Shown one piece after another: positions 1 to 10,162 of a stretch of 64,000 nt of DNA (position 1 is its first letter; every line of letters starts with the position of its first letter). Where the stretch lies: contig CM075104.1 in NCBI GenBank assembly GCA_037576195.1, positions 4,656,775-4,720,774 on the forward strand, read 5' to 3'. Under the pieces are notes generated by a model. That model worked only from the letters and a program-made list of their open reading frames with translations, ran no database searches and was not told the DNA's origin. Origin of the DNA: Phytoseiulus persimilis. Taxonomy: Eukaryota > Arthropoda > Arachnida > Mesostigmata > Phytoseiidae. The position numbers and the translations under genes were made by a program.

Positions 1-180
1 AACAGACATCGGATAACTAGAGGTGCCGCTCATGGCTTTCACCACGTGATCTGCTCAAAGGAGAACAGACACGAGCCAGCGGAGGATTGTCTCTGCTCGT
101 TATGTGGAAACCCTTGTTCCCAATATCATTTATATGAATGTACCGGATATGACGAATTTGATTGGTTGAGATGTACATGA
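1..180 (+). pseudogene. C-terminal fragment of a LINE ORF2 (zinc-knuckle tail)
   Basis: One frame is open from the window edge to a stop at 178-180 and carries a Cys-x2-Cys...His-x3-Cys cluster (CSLCGNPCSQYHLYEC). Clusters of this kind sit at the extreme C terminus of many non-LTR retrotransposon ORF2 proteins, downstream of the reverse transcriptase. A similar but better preserved cluster occurs in the LINE fragment near 2.9-3.0 kb on the other strand. The piece is cut by the window start, so the domains before it cannot be seen. It could instead be an unrelated small zinc-binding exon. Confidence 0.4.
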
Positions 181-1762
181 TCCACAGAGGTAGCATCCTC
201 ATACATACACATACTACCAGACATTGGTAATAAAAATTTTCATCTGGAGAAAAAAAAAAAATTCATCTGGGATTGATGATCGGGACTCGATACTGTTCAT
301 CCAGCATTAGGAATGGGACAGTAATATGATCGTAGTGACAGAAGTGGTCGTAAAACGCTCTCCGAATTCGAAATGGCTTTCACAGCCCGATCGGAATAAT
401 GTTAGGTACGGATATCATTGTTAGTTTGACTCGTTCTCCTGTCAATGGTGCTCACCAAGGAGCGATCATTGCATTCCCGATGTCGAGAGAGTGAGGATAG
501 TCTAGGCGATCATAGCTCTCGAAATGGTTTGGATCTCTGGGCTTTTGATTCTTCAGTCACTACCTCAAACATCCCATCATACATTCTGGGGAGCAATTAT
601 TCTCCTACGTAAGGAGCACCATATAGCAACTCTATCTTCGAGAAGAGCAGCTATTGATTCTATTTCCGTCGTCTTATTCTCGACATAACTGAGATATGTA
701 TACGGGAACGGCACACACCTGCTCCAGGTCTGAACTTTTGATCTGAAACAGTCGACGCTCATGATTCATGAATATCATTGATGCGGCTTTGCTTTGTTTA
801 TGGATCCACCTCATGTTTCGCCGAGATCTTTCTCGCGATTCCCCGGGCCTTCTGCGGGGCTTTTCAGAATCTCGATCGACCTGTACATTGGCCTCTTCCG
901 AGCTTCTGGTCGAACTTCAGTGATTGAAGCCCCTAAACAAGCGAACCAAGAGAAACAGCTCGTTCTGCAAACCCTCCATGGGGCTCATCCTTGTGTCCCC
1001 CACATGGAAGCACTCGCTTGCCTTCACTTCTTCCGTCCGGGGTTGACATCCGACATCAGGAACTTCGTGGAAGGCTTGCGGTCTCTGAACTTCATCCGCT
1101 TCGGTCTAGGTCCTCCTAAGTCCGTGGCCCTAGTGTCTTTCGTGGGCTTGCCAACCGTAATCGGGATCCGGCAGGACTGATAGCTTTCATCGGCCGAACC
1201 ATGCGGCGTCTGGAAGCTCATGGCAAGAAAATGAGGGGCCCCCGCAAGCGGGTGTGGCGACGCGTCGTGTCGGAAACCCTTCAGGCCCCGGTAGGCTGGG
1301 AGCATCCCCATTATTCCCAGAATCTGCGATTATTTTTCGAGCGTTTTCCCTCGTGGAGTACAGCATATTCCGTTTCCTCTCTGTGTGATACCTAGATATA
1401 GAGGTTTCAGGCACTTGAAAAGTCGGAAGGAGGCAGGCGGAAAGGCAATTAAAATCGCGAAAATGGGTGGCGAAAATCTGCGGAAGGGCGGAGGGAAATC
1501 GGGGAAATCACCATCCCATGATGTTGTACGTATAAACTCAAGATTCGTGATTCTGAAGCTCCTCCTTGGACATCGATTCTCGTACTACAGAGTTCGGAAA
1601 TTCTTAGCCTTAGAAGTATTGAAGTCAGACCCGAGTGAAATTGTTTACAACAGTGAGACGAACAGAAGCGCTCTTCGTCATTTCACTTGGACAGTATTTT
1701 GTCTATCGTAAATATTTCTGAGGCTGGGAATTATCGTAGTCTGTGATACCGAAATCGTGTCA
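181..1762. other. No supported gene
   Basis: Open frames here (for example 128 codons at 794-1180 + and 108 codons at 1385-1711 +) show no motif I recognise and no convincing splice structure. A short A-rich run occurs near 250-260. I see no RNA gene. Confidence 0.5.
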
Positions 1763-1867
1763 GTCGATTTGAGCGCAGTTGATTTGAGCGCAGTCGATTT
1801 GAGCGCAGTTGATTTGAGCGCAGTCGATTTGAGCGCTCTAGATTTGAGCGCAGTCGATTTGAGCGCA
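1763..1867. repeat. 15-bp tandem repeat, 7 copies (left arm)
   Basis: Seven head-to-tail copies of GATTTGAGCGCAGTY, one with CTCTA in place of CAGTC. It forms the outer part of the left arm of the foldback-like element. Confidence 0.9.
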
Positions 1868-2241
1868 ACGAAGTCACTCGCGCTGTTGTGTATGCAGAGT
1901 ATGATATGGAGGAAGAAAGAAATCCCTCACCTTTCCGCCGATTGCAGACTACTCGATGAACAGAGAAAGTACGGTTGCTCGGGGTAATATGGACAGGGGA
2001 ATTTGAACGACGGCATGAGATACCTCGGTGACGACATTCCCTCTATGAATCAGACGAAGGACCATAGCTTGGCTCGAGAAGGAGAAATGTTTTTGATGAG
2101 GTCAGGTTTCTCCTCTCCATATTTTACCGAGCAACCGTACTTTTTTTGTTGATCGAGTAGTCTGCAATCGAAGGATATGTGGGGGATTTTCCTCTTCCTC
2201 CATATCATACTCTGCATACACAACAGCGCGAGTGACTTCGT

Positions 2242-2331
2242 TGCGCTCAAATCGACTGCGCTCAAATCGAGAGCGCTCAAATCGAGAGCGCTCAAATCGA
2301 CTGCGCTCAAATCAACTGCGCTCAAATCGAG
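2242..2331. repeat. 15-bp tandem repeat, 6 copies (right arm, inverted)
   Basis: Six copies of the reverse complement of the left-arm unit. The copy number differs from the left arm (6 against 7), as expected if the two arrays expand independently. Confidence 0.9.
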
Positions 2332-2479
2332 TAGCACCTACGGAAATTGGTCAACCGTTATCTGCGGTGTAAGAGCAGAGAATTATAGCGGGAAAACGGC
2401 CGCCCTACGTCTACACTGACTAGAGGGGCGTACTTGAACGACGCGAGATCGGCTGGCGAGGAATTCGGGAACTCGGAGC

Positions 2480-2660
2480 TCATATCGTTCCCTTGAAGCA
2501 CCAGTTGAATCTCACGGATGACGCCATAGCCTGGATTTTGCCTGTCGATTCTGCTAGCTTTTCCTTGATCGAATCTCCTAGTTGTCCCACGGCGTCGGAA
2601 AGTCTCCTATTCGCGTTTTCGATTGTAGTCGACTGCATTCTAGTCGCTCCATGGAGTCCG
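2480..2660 (-). other. Short open segment abutting the LINE 3' tail
   Basis: Read on the - strand this stretch is open and gives a polar, helix-like peptide (containing RRLSDAVGQLGDSIKEK and STGKIQAMASSVRF). It begins just past the LINE 3' tail at about 2665. It may be part of an older exon or another repeat into which the LINE inserted. No family recognised. Confidence 0.25.
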
Positions 2661-2664
2661 GTAA

Positions 2665-3952
2665 CGTTGATTGATTGGTTTATTAACCATTTCTTGCCCA
2701 TATACACTTTGTTATACGTCAGAAACCCCGTGCGCGGGGGCGAGTACACTCTGCTGGTTAGGGTCGTTAGTCGGTGATCTAGCAGGAGCGTGGGATGTGT
2801 TCTTTCGTTGCTCTCTCCCATCTTTCAAGACTCCGTTTGGCCCGCTCTACGATTCCTCTCGTTGCTTCTTCATGCAGGCCTAGTCTTCTGCAGATCTCCG
2901 CTTCACTCCGCTGTTCTTCCTTGCACTCCATTATCACGTGTTCTAGGGACTCTGTGTGATGTCCGCATAGCACACATTTACCATCGCCTCCTTCAAATCT
3001 TGCTCTGTAAGAGTTAGTGTTGAGGAAGCCCGCTCTTGCACTGGCAATGAGCCTGCTCCCTCTGGAGTTGTCATATATATGATCTCTCGTGCCTTTCTGC
3101 TTCTTGTATTTCCTATATCTTCCTAGGCTGGATTTACTTTCCATTCCTTCTTTCCATTCCTTGTCCGTATATGCTTTGATTTGTTCTTCCACCTCTTTGC
3201 GGAAGGATCTCCAGCTTCTACCACCCCCTGTCGATTTCGGAGCCTCTATGTTCTCACATTCGTGAGATTCCATCTATGTCTGGACATTTGTCCGACTCTG
3301 GCAAAGTACAATATTTTACTTTTGGCTTCTCTGCTTTCGTATGAAGCCCACCCCAGTTCTCCCTCAACAAACTCATTCGCTATGCTGAAGGATAGCTGTC
3401 CTAGCGCCCCTTTGCCTGCCTCTCGCTGGGATGTTTCCATCCTCTTGCGTGTGTCAGCTGACGCCACCAGGACTGAGTTGCAGTATGTCAACGCGGGCAC
3501 GCACGTTGCCTTCCATTGTATCTTGGTCGTCTCAAACCTATTGAACTTCCACAGCGATTTGGCGTACATTTGTCTAAGCGTTCTTATGGCTTTCTCTTTC
3601 CATAGCTTCTCTTGTTCAGATAGATAGTTCCTATCATTGCTTAGCAGGATCCCAAGATACTTGTATGACTTCGCTCTAGGGATCGCTTGTCCCTGAATCT
3701 CAAGCCCGGGGTTCACGCCGCTCCCCGGCTCATTAAAGTCAATGATTGCTGATTTTTTGGGTTGAATACCAGGTTCAGCTCATTACCCACTTCTGTGGTG
3801 ATCTGTAGCAACTGTTCCACCTGGGTCCATGTGTGAGACATCAGAATCAAATCGTTAGCATAAAGTATCCCCGGGATTACTTTTGCTCTGTTTGTTAACC
3901 CCTCAAATATGTTTTTCGAGGTCCTGATGATGACTCCCTTGCCTGACTCCAC
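2665..3952 (-). pseudogene. Decayed LINE (CR1/jockey-like) ORF2 3' part with tail
   Basis: On the - strand three frame-shifted blocks together read as the end of a non-LTR retrotransposon ORF2. The first has the reverse transcriptase active-site region as YANDLILMS, where active elements have FADD/YADD. Next comes the thumb segment with KSYKYLGILLSND, and finally a C-terminal knuckle CVLCGHHTESLEHVIMEC. The 3' end is marked by TTAATAAACCAATCAATCAA (2665-2684 on the + strand as its complement), a microsatellite-type LINE tail. The Asp-to-Asn change in the catalytic box, frameshifts between blocks and absence of the 5' two thirds make it dead. It abuts a transposase remnant at 3953. Confidence 0.85.
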
Positions 3953-5060
3953 TAGTTTCTTTTTGAGTTAAGAAGTTTGCGGCGATGAGCACCTGCTGGG
4001 ATTTCAGAGGGGATTCCATGAACAAGGCTTGAGGTTTCCTGATCGCAGCCGCTGCGCTGCCATCCAGCTTCGTCACTGCCATCGAAATTTACCGTGTAGT
4101 ACAAAGCCGCAGATATCCATGAGGACCACCGGATTACGACGGGTCCGGAGGCAGCGCTGAACCGGGCGCTGACTCTTGGAATTCACGAACGCCTGAAAGA
4201 GAAAATTTTCTCCACGTCCGCGACGAGACTTCCGGAGACGACACACGGGTCTCTTCACGAATACGCTGCAGTCCATGGGAAAAACAAGCCACCATTTACC
4301 ATTTTCAGAACAAGTACGCTCAGTCCAGCCCCTGCCTTCTTCATATACGGAGCTGCATCACTCACAAACAGGAGCACTCTTTCGTGCCTCACACCATCAG
4401 GCCAAAGAAGACCCGGTGCGTTCGCGAACGCTTGGGTTATACTCGCAAGGTTCGTGCGCTCCACGACTTCTGAACCGATCAAATGAGGAATGGATGCTTG
4501 CTCAGAATTCAGACTTCCGATGATTGTCTTCGCAACAAACTGTCCATTCGCATCAGTTGTCTCACTCACCAAAACCCGTATGTACAGGGTACGGGACAGA
4601 ATCCCGTATTCTTTGAATCGTGCCCTGGTAGAGCTTCTTAGGGTTAGTCTTCCGAAGTGTAGTCTGATCGGGGATGGGTTGCTCGCAATGCTTCAACATG
4701 TCGTCTCGGAATGATTCATCTTGCATTTTATTCAACGGAATGTTCGAGCATGAGACAAAGATCCATACTGGAAGCGCTCTCCTCATTTGATAGGTCAACG
4801 AAGTTGCTTGGGATACACAGGTTCTGATTGGAATTTCGCGAACGTCGCTTACGAAACTTTTGGCGTTCGATATTGATATGCTGCTGTACGAAAAGTTTTT
4901 TTCTCGGCATTGACGGACTTCTCGCACGGTTTACAGGTGAGCCCAATTCCGTCGGTTGTGAGGGAATCTGCTTCGAACTCTCGCAGAAACTTCGTCAGCT
5001 CACGCCGCATAGGCTCACTGCTTTTCGGGGTCACAAAAATTTGAATCCATGTACAGTGAC
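3953..5060 (-). pseudogene. Decayed CGGBP1/hAT-like transposase
   Basis: Several - strand blocks in different frames follow the order of the CGGBP1-like family of hAT-derived proteins. An N-terminal zinc-finger-like block comes first (DSLTTDGIGLTCKPCEKSV then NAEKKTF, about 4873-5040). Then comes a middle block with SETTDANGQFVAKTIIGSL and RVLLFVSDAAPYMKKAG (4255-4572). After that, RWSSWISAALYYTVNF is read in another frame near 4080-4150, and a C-terminal block with AAAIRKPQALFMESPL (about 3965-4070). At least three frame changes separate the blocks, so no intact protein can be made. Family assignment rests on the SDAAPYM and RW-x2-W-x3-A-x-YY motifs that I know from this group. It lies tail-to-head against the LINE fragment. 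Confidence 0.75.
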
Positions 5061-7140
5061 TGGCTAAAAACGCGTCGAAGAGCGAGCTGAATCCCACAGA
5101 GTGGAACGATTCTCGTAAGCTCGTAGACTGCGCGTCGAACCTGCGCGTTCGGGATCGCGGACGCGAACATGCGCGAGAAAATGTAGTATGAGCCATCCAG
5201 AACGCAGGGTAAATGAGCCTGATCCTTATCTCAATGTTCCATCCCATGGATCGGAGCTCGAGATCAGCAGGCTTGTTGCATACTTCCATCGGTCCATGGA
5301 ATCGATGAAATAGGCGAAATGCACGTCGAAAAGTTGGAAAAGGCATTCATGGCATTTTGCGTGAAACCCATGTTTCTAATGATTATGACACGCGAGTACC
5401 CGTATTTTCTATCGAGCTCTCGAACGGTGAGAGTTTTGGAGAACACCCCCGTGTCCATCTGGCAAACGGGCTTGGCAAAGTGCAGCCGTTTCACTGACAG
5501 CTAGTTCGCCAAGCTCGCGGAGAACACGAGTCCCCAGCATGGCAAATAGATGATTTGACCCACCGTTATATTTGTCGGAATGTCCGTCATCTCATTCAGG
5601 GTGAGTTGAATGAGCTTCTTGTGGATGTAGCCGAGAAGCTGCTTCTTCTCCTGGTCCAAGTAGCTGCAGATGCCGTGTCGACAAGTTCAGTGGAGGGCGC
5701 GAAATCTTGTATTCGAAGCCTGATTCCTGTCTTGGTATTTGCGTAGAACACGATTCCGGTCGTCACTAGCTCAGAGTCTGAAATTTTGAGATCTGGTTCC
5801 GTATCCGAGGTATCCGTGACCCTCAGTCGCAACCTCCGTGGAAACGAGCACCACCGATTGAGAACCACTGGTCTAAAGCGATAGACCCCCAGCTCGAGAA
5901 CCTTCAGCACTTCGAATTTCGCGGTTTCTGGCTGTCTGCTCGACCCCTGACCAGTCAGCGAACAGCAATTTTGAATCTCACTGAGTGACTCGCGAATTCT
6001 ATGACGAGCCAACTCTGAACAGGTCGACCACAAGAGAAACGTGGTCCGCTACGACCAGGTGAGCGACACGGGTGCCCGTAGCCCCAGGAGCTCTCAGAGC
6101 CAGCTCTGGGAGCCCTTCTAACTCAACCCAGGAATCGATGAAGCTTGGTGATGTCTGAGGCGCGCGTCTTCGAACTGAACCATCTTGTCCCGTTTGAACC
6201 CGATCCGACACAGGATTTCCATCTCAATCGCACGCGAAGTCTCTGTGTCAAACGTCCAGCGCTAAGAACTACGACAGACTTGTAATCGCTATTTTTGGGG
6301 AAAACTGGAGGAATCTGCCCTCGCCGGATACAAGGCCCGGAGCCGCAGAAACTACCTCCTAGCTACTTGTCCACCGATGTTTCGGCAGTGATTGAACCCC
6401 TGCTTTGTTACAGATGACGGCCGTCGATAAGCTCGAGCAAAGTTTGCCTGCGGAAGAGCTCAAGTTGAGAGAGCTCTGAGCCCTCAGGTAGGAGCTCAGA
6501 GAAACCCGCGCTCCGCGGGAGGGAGAGATCAGAGAGCGCAGAAGGAAGCTCAGAGAAACCCGCACTCCCGGGGAGGCAGAGCTCAGAAAGCACGAAGAAA
6601 CCCGGCCGCGAACGGCAACTTTGAATCCCACTCTGTTGCCGGAGGCGCGCCGGACGCGAGCTCTATCCGAGTCAACTCTAAATGGGCCGACTGGCCCAGG
6701 AACAGGCCCAACCCCCTCCGCCGACGAGGCAGCGGGTAGGAACGAAACTTGCGTGTCATTGATTGCTTCTGAATAGTGCGTTGCATGTTGCACGTTTCAC
6801 GTGAATTCTCTCTTTCGCTCTCTTCGCGGTCCCTCGTCAAAGCTGAGGTGCCAGTCAACCTTAGCTGGAATTGTTCAGCTGGTGTATCGTCCTCCGCAAA
6901 GCGGAAGGTAATGAAGCCGTATCCACAGTGTGTCTCATAAGTCCCACCCCGATGCTTGAATAAGTTTGTTTCGGTTTCTATTCGGAGCACGGCTTCCCTT
7001 CCTTGGGATGATCGTCGCACAGCGCAACATCACGGAATGGACCACGCAGACATTCTCGGCCATTCGGTTGAAACTCGAGAATTTACCAATTCAAAGATCG
7101 AGGCAAAACTCATGGGACATACTGTGTGATGAATTGTTCA
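5061..7140. other. Repeat-derived region without a supported gene
   Basis: Many overlapping open frames occur on both strands, none with a recognisable domain. GC and SacI-like GAGCTC motifs are frequent. The stretch probably belongs to repeats flanking the gypsy element that follows. A local tandem repeat is listed separately. Confidence 0.45.
6488..6600. repeat. Two-copy 54-bp tandem repeat
   Basis: AGCTCAGAGAAACCCGC begins at 6493 and again at 6547, each followed by a similar GC-rich segment. The second copy is diverged by several substitutions. Confidence 0.6.
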
Positions 7141-10100
7141 GCCGCTGACCACCGACGTTTCCGAAGAGGTTGAAGGTTTCCTTTGTTGTAGGTGTCGCTC
7201 GTCGATCAACTCGAGAGTGGCTTGGCCGCGAGAAATCGCGAAAAAACCGCGCATCAGGTTCGCCTCAGGGCCTCCAATGAGGCGGGGGTGGAGAGCTTCT
7301 CTCTTCGCAGGCTCGATTAGGTCGAGCCTCCAGCTCCCGCCGCACAGAAGCTGTATACTAGATACTTCGAGCTTCGGCCGAGTTGCGCATGCAACACCTG
7401 CGGGAAGCTTTCGATGCGCAAGTCGCAAGGCTCTCGCGACAGAACCAATATTAGGTTCTGTTTCGGGGCTGCTGCTCCCACCGCAGAGTGGGCCAGGGAG
7501 GCAGGGAGAAGGCCGCCGTTCGAGAATAACATTCCGCTCGCGGAAATGACCGGGATTTCAGAGCTGTTGAGACCACGATCTTGTAATCCCTCACTCCGTT
7601 GATCGATTCAATTTAATAAATGAGGTCGCTCAGTCACCGAGCTCTCGTCCCTGCAATCATTCTCGTAGAGCCAGCTTCCCGAATTCAACCTTGGCGCACC
7701 CGGCAGCTCGTTCAGTTCCTGCCATGCGAGGTGCTCTCGGCGATATTGGTGTCGCACAATTTTCTCCAGAGTCGCCGCACGCAAGTTCGCCGTGCAACGC
7801 AGAAGGACACGTTGCACGATAACGGCGCAGGAGAGCTCACCTTGACCTCTCTGAAAGACAAACTCATCAAGCTGGACTCTGACATCGAAGACCCTATCGC
7901 AGTTCCTGCTAACGGAGAAGAATCGGAAAGCCGGAACCAATATGCAGATCGTTGTTGAAACTATTGGCCGCAGATCAAACAAGCCTTCGGCAAGAGCGAG
8001 ACAAAAGCCGTTCCCACAATGCCTTTTAAGGGCTCTCTGCCGCCCGACCCTCGTGCTCACTCTCATGGGGAAGTTCACTGAAGGTTCTCATCAAGAGCTC
8101 GAGCCGAGCCTTGAGATTTGTTTGAGTTCGGGAGACGTGCTGCTCAAGTCTCATTGTGAATCAGCTGCCGAGCGTTTTCGGTTGTTACTTCGAGCTCATG
8201 GTCGGATGCGAGCTCGAACTTCTCCCTTGTTGAGACCATGTCCGAGTCGGAAAATTTCTCGTTTAACTTCGGCGTCATTTATGCATCGGTTCCGAGAGCC
8301 TCTCAGAAATTTCAGGATTGATTCATTAATTCTTCACGCGCCTCAAAACACAGAGTGGGATAGGCGTAGCCGCGAGTAGCGTCTGTTGCTCTGTTGCTCG
8401 TAGACCGTCTGGTGCCAGGTCTCACGGATGACGAGATGATCAATCCTGCAAATCGCAACGGCGAAAGATTTGAATTGATCGCCTTGACGCTAGAAAAGTT
8501 CCAATGTTTCATTTAGTATGACCTGTCGTACCAGCACGTTCGCACTATTATCATCCGCACAGTCGGAGATGAACCAGAGATTTCGCTCGATGATCAGCGA
8601 GCCGTGCTGAAACGCTACGAGAGTCTGTAATTCTGTCGCTCTGGCCAAAGAGCTTGGTGTCTTGGGGTTGGACGCGGCGTCGAAAAGAACCCGCCGAAAC
8701 TTCGTCGTCTTGGGACAGCCAGCCTTGTTGTTGCGGGGAATGCATCATGAGGGACATCTCGCGAAGGCTTATCTCTCGACGATACCGTCCAGCGGCTCGG
8801 CAGACTCGGGCGGCGATTTTTCCACCATTTCGGTATCGTCGTGGAAGAAGGTCGGATGCTCGAAGTGCTTGGGCCCTTCCAGAAGGTCCCAAATCCGACG
8901 GATGGTGGAATGTTGCGTTCTCGAGGCTCCTCCGAAGCCGATCTGTGTGACCCAGGTGACCAGCGCCCATACAGCTACCCGGTCATGATTTTGAGCTCGG
9001 TCTCAAACAACATCTCGGTCTGCAGCGCTGGGAAACGGAAATTCCGGATCCGTCGATCGCTGCGTCCGGCGTTTCCCCGGCTACTTCCCCTCACTCGGCT
9101 CAGCTCCAGTCGCGCTTTCCCGGTCTGTTCAAGGAAGGCCTTGGCTATTGTTCCAAGCCGGAAATGATGCTGTACCTGCATGATGATGTTTGACCTGTTC
9201 ACTCGCCGCTACGACCGATCGCTGTCGTTTTCGAAGAGCAACAAGGGTGGATAGCTTGGGAAGCCAGATGGAACTCTCAGGATGTGTAAAGATTATTTTA
9301 TATATTTGAATGCAGCCGGAAGATTTGAATCACCGGCTTCCTGACATGGAACAAATTGGGGAGAGTTTCCCGGGGAACGAGCTCTCCTCCCAGCTCGACC
9401 TCGCGGACGCGAACCTGCAGCTTCCGATGAGCGGGGACAATCAGTCTTCGAGGACAATTTCTACCCATCGCGGCCTGTTCCACTACAAGAGGCTCATTCT
9501 TGGCCTCAAGACGGCGCCGATGATCCTCGAGCAAGCCATTGAACAGGCCCTGGCTTGAAACTGGCTTAAGAGAAGCCAAGATGCATCTCGATGACATCCT
9601 CGTCATTGCATCAGACCCTACCTTCCTTCAGCGACATACTCGCGACGTGCTTCAACGACTACAAGAGTGGGGTTTTCGATTGCGACTCGAGACGTGCACC
9701 TTCTTTCAACCAAGAATCGAGTACTTCGGACGTATCGTTCCGAATAGGGGTATTGGGAGGTATTTCTGCTCCAAAGTCGAATTCGAAGTCTCCCTTATGG
9801 CCGAATTCCTCATCAAGGCTCAACAGAACTACGGACAGATCGAGACGGAGATGGTAGCGCTCGTGACGGCAGTCGACCGATTGAAGAGATTCATATGGTG
9901 TCCCAATTTCATCCTCCAAACAATTCACCAACCATTGGTGTCTCTGTTCAGCCCATTTAGCGTAGAGTGTCTCAAAAGGAGGACCACCGCTCGTCTGCAA
10001 CTGTGGGCGCTTGTACTCGTGGGGTTCGACTTCGAGTTGGAATGTAGTCGTACCGATCCCTTCGGGCACGCCGACGTGTTTTCTCGCCTGATTCGGGGGG

Positions 10101-10162
10101 TCATAGCCAATCAGGAAGAGGTAGTCGCAACAATCGACTCGGCATGCGGAGCACTGCACTGA
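7141..10162 (+). mobile_element. Degenerate Ty3/gypsy-type LTR retrotransposon body
   Basis: The 3' part encodes an unmistakable gypsy reverse transcriptase and RNase H (separate entry). Upstream, about 8690-8750 reads like a Gag CCHC knuckle split by a frameshift (CCCGE in one frame, then HHEGHLAKAY in the next, with Tyr where the last Cys is expected). The stretch 7830-7950 gives a charged helical segment (SLKDKLIKLDSDIEDP) of the kind found in Gag N termini. I could not find protease or integrase, and could not identify LTRs by eye, so the boundaries are approximate. The element is non-functional. Confidence 0.5.
9310..10162 (+). pseudogene. Gypsy reverse transcriptase-RNase H fragment
   Basis: The first block (9310-9558) matches the RT fingers/palm: SSQLDLADANLQLPM (the D-x-ADA-Y-Q-L box), then THRGLFHYKRLILGLKTAP (the gypsy HxGLFxYxRLPFGl-aP box). 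The second block (9539-10162, different frame) has HLDDILV (YVDDILV in active elements), RIEYFGRIV (the thumb LG-x-I box), then RNase H: YGQIETEMVALVTAVDRLK, LQTIHQPLVSLF and RLQLWALVLVGFDFELEC. It ends at GHADVFSRL, equivalent to GNADALSRLP. The frameshift near 9558, Tyr-to-Leu in the DD box and loss of the TDH-KPL acid show it is inactive. The frame stops shortly after RNase H; no integrase follows. Confidence 0.88.

Larger units (their letters stand above)
1763..2331. mobile_element. Foldback-like inverted repeat with 15-bp subrepeats
   Basis: Left arm: seven copies of a 15-bp unit (GATTTGAGCGCAGTC type) at 1763-1867, followed by about 130 bp of unique sequence to about 1998. Right arm: the reverse complement, with the matching unique part from about 2107 and six copies of the unit at 2242-2331. 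About 110 bp of unrelated sequence separates the arms. Long inverted arms that begin with short tandem subrepeats are the hallmark of foldback (FB) elements as described in Drosophila. Because the unit is 15 bp it stays open in frame and gives spurious DLSAV-repeat ORFs on both strands. I see no transposase and could not define a target-site duplication. Confidence 0.7.

Noticed and set aside
1757..2337. DLSAV-repeat proteins on both strands
   Set aside because: Produced by the 15-bp subrepeats of the inverted repeat; both arms give the same peptide on opposite strands.
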